This document shows positions 59,893 to 64,000 of a stretch of 64,000 nucleotides of DNA, piece after piece. The stretch lies in assembly GCA_001695595.3 (NCBI GenBank), contig MBPM02000012.1, positions 1,116,001-1,180,000 of the forward strand, in the 5' to 3' direction. Under the pieces are notes generated by a model. It searched no databases and had not been told where the DNA came from. It saw only the letters and a program-made list of their open reading frames with translations. Numbering within the stretch: position 1 is the stretch's first letter; every line of letters begins with the position of its first letter. Position numbers and translations under genes: made by a program. The stretch is from Plasmopara viticola. Its lineage: Eukaryota > Oomycota > Peronosporomycetes > Peronosporales > Peronosporaceae.

Positions 59893-62412
59893 TCACTGCA
59901 ATTCCCTCGCTGCACGGAGTTCATCGTACAAACTTTCGAGCTCGCGAGCAATTTCCTCCTTCTCTTTCGGGTCAAATTCGGGCTGACACTCGACCTCGCG
60001 CTGCATGCTCGTGAGCTCGAGAATGCGTTCGTAGACCTTTCCAATCGTCGATTCAGACACGTCCGCGTCTCCCGTTACCAAAGCACCGCTTGTGCCAGTA
60101 TACAGAGCCTCCTCGTCCCCTGTTCCCCCTTCGTCCTCGTAGCTAAAGCATAGACTTTCTTCGGTCGAACGCAAATCTTCTGGACGCAACAACGAGTTCA
60201 AAGTCGAAGCTAATTCATTCACGGAATCGTCTCGAGGCCCTGCACCGTCGAAAAAATCCTCATCATCGGCCACACTCACAGTTTGCCCCGAATTGGTACC
60301 CTGTACCGTTCGAAACGGCGGGGGCTTGATCGACGGCGACTCTCCCGTCGGCGCCCCATGTCCTTGCACGCCAGCGCTCCGGAAAAAAGCCGGTAATTTC
60401 GGTCCACGGCGCCGAGTCAAACCGTCCGAGCTGCCTTTCCGTCGACGACGGGTCGAGGGCGGTGCCATGACCGGCTCCAGATCGAGCTCCAAGTCATACG
60501 ACGGACCCACGTCGACTTGGTCGCGAAATCGCGCCTCCTGTTCCTCCCAAAGTTTCACCTGAAGCTGTTCCAATTTCGTCAGTGGTTGATCCGACACCAG
60601 GTCGGGGGCTAGCACACGCCGCTCCGGTGCTCGAAGCTCTGGTTTACTCCGTTTCGTACGCTCCTGGGACGCAAGTGTCCTCGTCGCGGGACCAGGGATG
60701 CCCACAGGTTTCGTGTGTTGTGCCAATAAACTCGACGTGAGGAACGACGGGGTACACGAACTCGTACCACTCGACTGACTATGGGTACACGACTCGATGC
60801 CGTCGACCTCGGTACTTTGGTGCTGACGCCGTCGTCTCAAGTCGTCTTGATGCTGTTGCTGACGCTGCAACAAGCGTTGGTTGTGCTGCTGTTGCTGCAA
60901 AGCGCGCTGTTGTCGCTGCAGCGCGCGACGGGGTTCATTGTCCCGATATGGGGAAGGCGATCGTCCGTACAAATCACGGTCGTTCAGGTCCGGCGTGCGT
61001 GCATTATAATTCCGATCCTCGCGTCGTCTTCGAAGCTGGTCATCGGTACCGTCAAGTGGGTACCGCTCCCGAGCCGTCGCCTCGTGCCCCGGCAATTCCA
61101 TGGTCCGTGGATAATATTCTAAGTCAGAGTCCTCGCACGGACCAAAACTTTCGTCGTGGTCTCGTCGCCTGCCATCGTACTCGTCACTGTCCCGACTCGA
61201 TTGCCCACGACGGCCAGTTGGCGACGTTCGAGACGACCCCGAGTCGCTCCATTTATTCTGAGCGACTGGTGCGCGTGCGTGCATATACGAAACATCTTCA
61301 TCTTGCCCACTGTTCGTCTCCGAGTATTGTTCACTCGGCGTCAACGTGTCAAAGACCGAGGGATCCGAATTTTTGGCACACTTGGCGCACACGCGCACTT
61401 TTCGGACGCCCTGGCCCGCGATCGCAATCTCCCACTCGGTACTGCACGCCGAGGTACACACTACTTCGCCACACTTTCGACACCGTGCTTTGCGCGTAAT
61501 AAAGCCAAATTTATGCGAACAGACGTTGCAACGGGTGCGTTGATTCTTGGGGACGAGTTCGAGATCCCCAAGGAACCGCTGGGCGCCCAGCCGTCGACGG
61601 GTAATGAGTTTCTGCAACTGCGCAATGCTAGTCAGTCGCTTCTTCTGTATTGTCGCGTACAACGGCGTCGGGACTTTCGAGCTGCCTTTCAAGTTGACTT
61701 GGACGCTGTAAATGACGTCGAGGAACCCCGGGCGTTCACTCTCGACAAAGACATAGCCCGAGTGGTAAAAACTACCCCGTACGAGGTGATACTCACTTAA
61801 TTCGGGACAGCACGGAAGTTTGATCGAGTGGTACGAGCGGACCCAGCCCCGACGTCCACTTACGTCGATAAAGGTACTTTGGCATTCGACCGTGAGGAAA
61901 TCCCGATTCTTTAAAAGTTTCGACGGCAAGTCCATGGCAAACCACGAGACAGTCACTTGATTCGCATTAAGCATCTTGCTACACCCGCTTCGGTGGGTGC
62001 GAACATTGTAGCGCGGGTCGTTCAACAAAGCTGGATCCTCCAACACGTACAAGAGCTGGGCGTCCAAAATGTCGGGGAAATTTTCACTCAATTCAGCGAG
62101 TTTCGCGTCCGACGACACGTCAAAAAAATCCGCCACTTCCTCCAACGTCGATTGGATGATCGTGGCCCCGCAGCCGTACGCGATCGACTCGCCCACGACG
62201 CTGTCGGGATACCGCGCTTCGCCCTTGTACAGTTGAATTCCCCGGTGCATCCCGCCTTCCTCCCATCGCACCGGTCCTTCGTTATTGCGCGTGGCGTCAA
62301 CGAGCGACTTGGCCGACTCTTTGGCTTTGCCCACAAGATATTGCTCCTCGCGGGCCGTGAGCTCGGGGCATCGAAAGAAATGCGGCGGCAGGGGCAACGT
62401 CTTGTTGGTCAT
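59893..62412 (-). CDS. START-like / FYVE zinc-finger protein
   Basis: An 839-aa single-exon frame with ATG at 62410-62412. Residues about 20-270 have the length and pattern of the START-like lipid-binding domain that commonly precedes FYVE fingers in oomycete proteins. The zinc finger spans about 295-345: CNVCSHKFGF, then RKARCRKCGEVVC, SAC and a final CAKC, giving eight Cys. The canonical R(R/K)HHCR pocket is changed to RKARCRKC, so phosphatidylinositol-3-phosphate binding may be weakened. A long low-complexity middle is rich in R/D/S/Q, with a Q-rich stretch near residue 520-570. The last about 50 residues form an acidic helix-forming region. A role in endosomal membrane signalling is inferred. 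Confidence 0.88.
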   Translation of the reverse strand: MTNKTLPLPPHFFRCPELTAREEQYLVGKAKESAKSLVDATRNNEGPVRWEEGGMHRGIQLYKGEARYPDSVVGESIAYGCGATIIQSTLEEVADFFDVSSDAKLAELSENFPDILDAQLLYVLEDPALLNDPRYNVRTHRSGCSKMLNANQVTVSWFAMDLPSKLLKNRDFLTVECQSTFIDVSGRRGWVRSYHSIKLPCCPELSEYHLVRGSFYHSGYVFVESERPGFLDVIYSVQVNLKGSSKVPTPLYATIQKKRLTSIAQLQKLITRRRLGAQRFLGDLELVPKNQRTRCNVCSHKFGFITRKARCRKCGEVVCTSACSTEWEIAIAGQGVRKVRVCAKCAKNSDPSVFDTLTPSEQYSETNSGQDEDVSYMHARAPVAQNKWSDSGSSRTSPTGRRGQSSRDSDEYDGRRRDHDESFGPCEDSDLEYYPRTMELPGHEATARERYPLDGTDDQLRRRREDRNYNARTPDLNDRDLYGRSPSPYRDNEPRRALQRQQRALQQQQHNQRLLQRQQQHQDDLRRRRQHQSTEVDGIESCTHSQSSGTSSCTPSFLTSSLLAQHTKPVGIPGPATRTLASQERTKRSKPELRAPERRVLAPDLVSDQPLTKLEQLQVKLWEEQEARFRDQVDVGPSYDLELDLEPVMAPPSTRRRRKGSSDGLTRRRGPKLPAFFRSAGVQGHGAPTGESPSIKPPPFRTVQGTNSGQTVSVADDEDFFDGAGPRDDSVNELASTLNSLLRPEDLRSTEESLCFSYEDEGGTGDEEALYTGTSGALVTGDADVSESTIGKVYERILELTSMQREVECQPEFDPKEKEEIARELESLYDELRAARELQ

Positions 62413-64000
62413 CGTGTAATCGCCCAGACGACGGGGAAATGGATTCGACTATGCGGTCGCACCGTGGAGAACACGGGCTTGGGGACGAGACGGGGAATGG
62501 GTGAGGCGGCTACTTCCTCTCTGTCGTCGCAACGCGGTCGTCCTTTTCTATCGCCTCGGCTTTCTAGCCACGATGTACAGTCGATCGGGGCGAACAAACC
62601 AGTCTGATCCCTGACGGATGGCTACCACCTTGAACAAAGACTGACTGGAATAGGCGCCTTCTCTCGAGGAATAACCCTCTTTTAATTATAATCCTCCTGC
62701 TGTACAGCCCTCATTCTCTCCTTTCGAAAAGAATGATGACGCCTAATACTCAAGCGATTATGTTGGATATTAATAACAATTGCCTCCCCCACGTGCACGA
62801 CATGGATCTAAATAGATTCTAATACTGTAAAAAAGGGACAGCGAGGGAGAAAAAAAGACAGGTGGTTGAGGATTGCCTTGCTACTAGCGAGCATAGAATT
62901 TTATAAGGGCGGAAGTTGGACAGACGTTCGGCAACATTAATTACTCGCGTACCCACTACTACATTTGTTTTTCGTCTTTGTCAGGGAATTCCGATATGCA
63001 ACGAATGGAGAGTTAAGGCGCTAATGACCTTTACACTTAGGTCTCCCAGAACCCTAATTACCTCATGAAATACCCTGCTTAATTTTTATGCAAGTACTAA
63101 TCCAAGTGGGCGAAAGGGAAGTGGCCGTAAGCCAAGCCAAATGATATTAACTGACTAGTGTCTTCAGCACTCAAGTATAACGAAGAGGTCAATTCACAAA
63201 AACACATGTATGTGTTACTTTCTGTGACGGAGACTTGTAGAGAGGAGGAGTACCAAAACTTCTAAGGGCTTCCGATGAACGATTTTTAACCTAAGTGTGC
63301 AACACAATGCAGCTGGAAGGCTGATTTTTTAACACATTGTCTATCCTATTTTCATTTTATTCCAAATTCACAGATCAAACTATATAATTTAGGCAAATAA
63401 ATTACCGCTTAAGTATCCTTCGAAGAGCCTGCTCTTTAAGGGCTCATTTCTAAGGAGACACATATTCCACTACAAAAGTTACATCCCACTCAAACAAAAG
63501 AGAAAAAAGTGTTATCTATAATGTTTTCTCCGAAAAGTTAATTGGTCATTTCTAGGCTGCAGATCAGCCAGAGTTCATTCAACAATAACCCAAGCCAAAT
63601 TCAAAGAAAATTGCCTCGGCTTTTGGTATTACAGTATCAAAATTGGTCTGTGCGCCTAAGGCTGTGCCTGAGCGTTTGTACAATAAGCGACTAAATGTAA
63701 GAAATCAACCGCCAGAGAGCCGCTAAGGCCTGGAATAGCCTTCCACTCTGCGCGGAGGGGAACTCTCACCTATTACTTCCCTCGCTCGGTAATTCACAGC
63801 TTTAAGCGATTAAGTTGGCACCTATTCGCTTGTCCCTTTGTCACTAGGGCTGTGTTCGATGATCACGTTGTCAAAACAAACTCATCGCCCAGGACTACGC
63901 CTTTGAAGGTGTCTAAATAATGACAGACTCACCGGCTAGCGAAGGTCCTTACTAGAAAAGACTGAAAGTTCACCATTTTCTAGGGCAAAGACCCGACCTG
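62413..64000. other. No gene recognised at right end
   Basis: Holds the upstream region of the FYVE gene and about 1.3 kb of AT-rich sequence with no frame or repeat that I can support. Confidence 0.5.

Noticed and set aside
1..64000. tRNA, rRNA, CRISPR arrays and bacterial-type operons
   Set aside because: No cloverleaf-like B-box context, rRNA core sequence or regularly spaced repeats were seen; the spliced genes and retroelements are eukaryotic.

Overview
The window looks like a plant-pathogenic oomycete (Peronosporales-type) nuclear genome: small introns of about 59-81 nt with GT-AG ends, very short intergenic distances inside gene islands, oomycete-style initiator (Inr) sequences upstream of genes, and long gene-poor tracts of decayed LINE, SINE and Ty1/Copia elements. 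A flagellar-type kinesin-2 argues for a zoospore-forming species. I cannot name the genus from sequence alone.

Layout. 1-9 kb: decayed non-LTR retrotransposon (LINE) on the minus strand, with a degenerate satellite-like tract at its left. 9.1-18.0 kb: a compact gene island holding a double PH-domain protein (-), a CUE/DUF1771/Smr protein (-, four exons), a divergently transcribed Tul1/FLY1-type transmembrane RING E3 ligase (+, four exons) and a kinesin-2 (-, two exons). 18-58.7 kb: about 40 kb of repeats. Within it are a SINE family with clear target-site duplications, a MITE-like element with long inverted termini, three or more Ty1/Copia copies (one pair forming a near-perfect palindrome), and at least seven copies or fragments of one sugar-transporter gene (MFS sugar-porter family). 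Only one transporter copy (41,516-43,102, minus) is intact. 58.7-62.4 kb: a second island with a theta-like glutathione S-transferase (+) and a START-like/FYVE protein (-), convergent. 62.4-64 kb: no gene seen.

How it fits together. The island genes are ordinary cellular functions: membrane signalling (PH, FYVE), ubiquitin and RNA-linked factors (CUE-Smr, Tul1-like), intraflagellar transport and detoxification. The repeat tract is dominated by duplication of a transporter module with its 5' and 3' flanks. A 3.6 kb inverted duplication (40.9-44.5 kb against 46.7-50.65 kb) brackets a third, directly oriented partial copy, and the outer edges abut Copia sequence. The most unusual features are the Copia palindrome, the nested transporter inversion with a template-switch-like junction, two SINEs inserted within about 10 bp of each other in paralogous flanks, and a previously uncharacterised-looking 0.83 kb inverted-terminal element.
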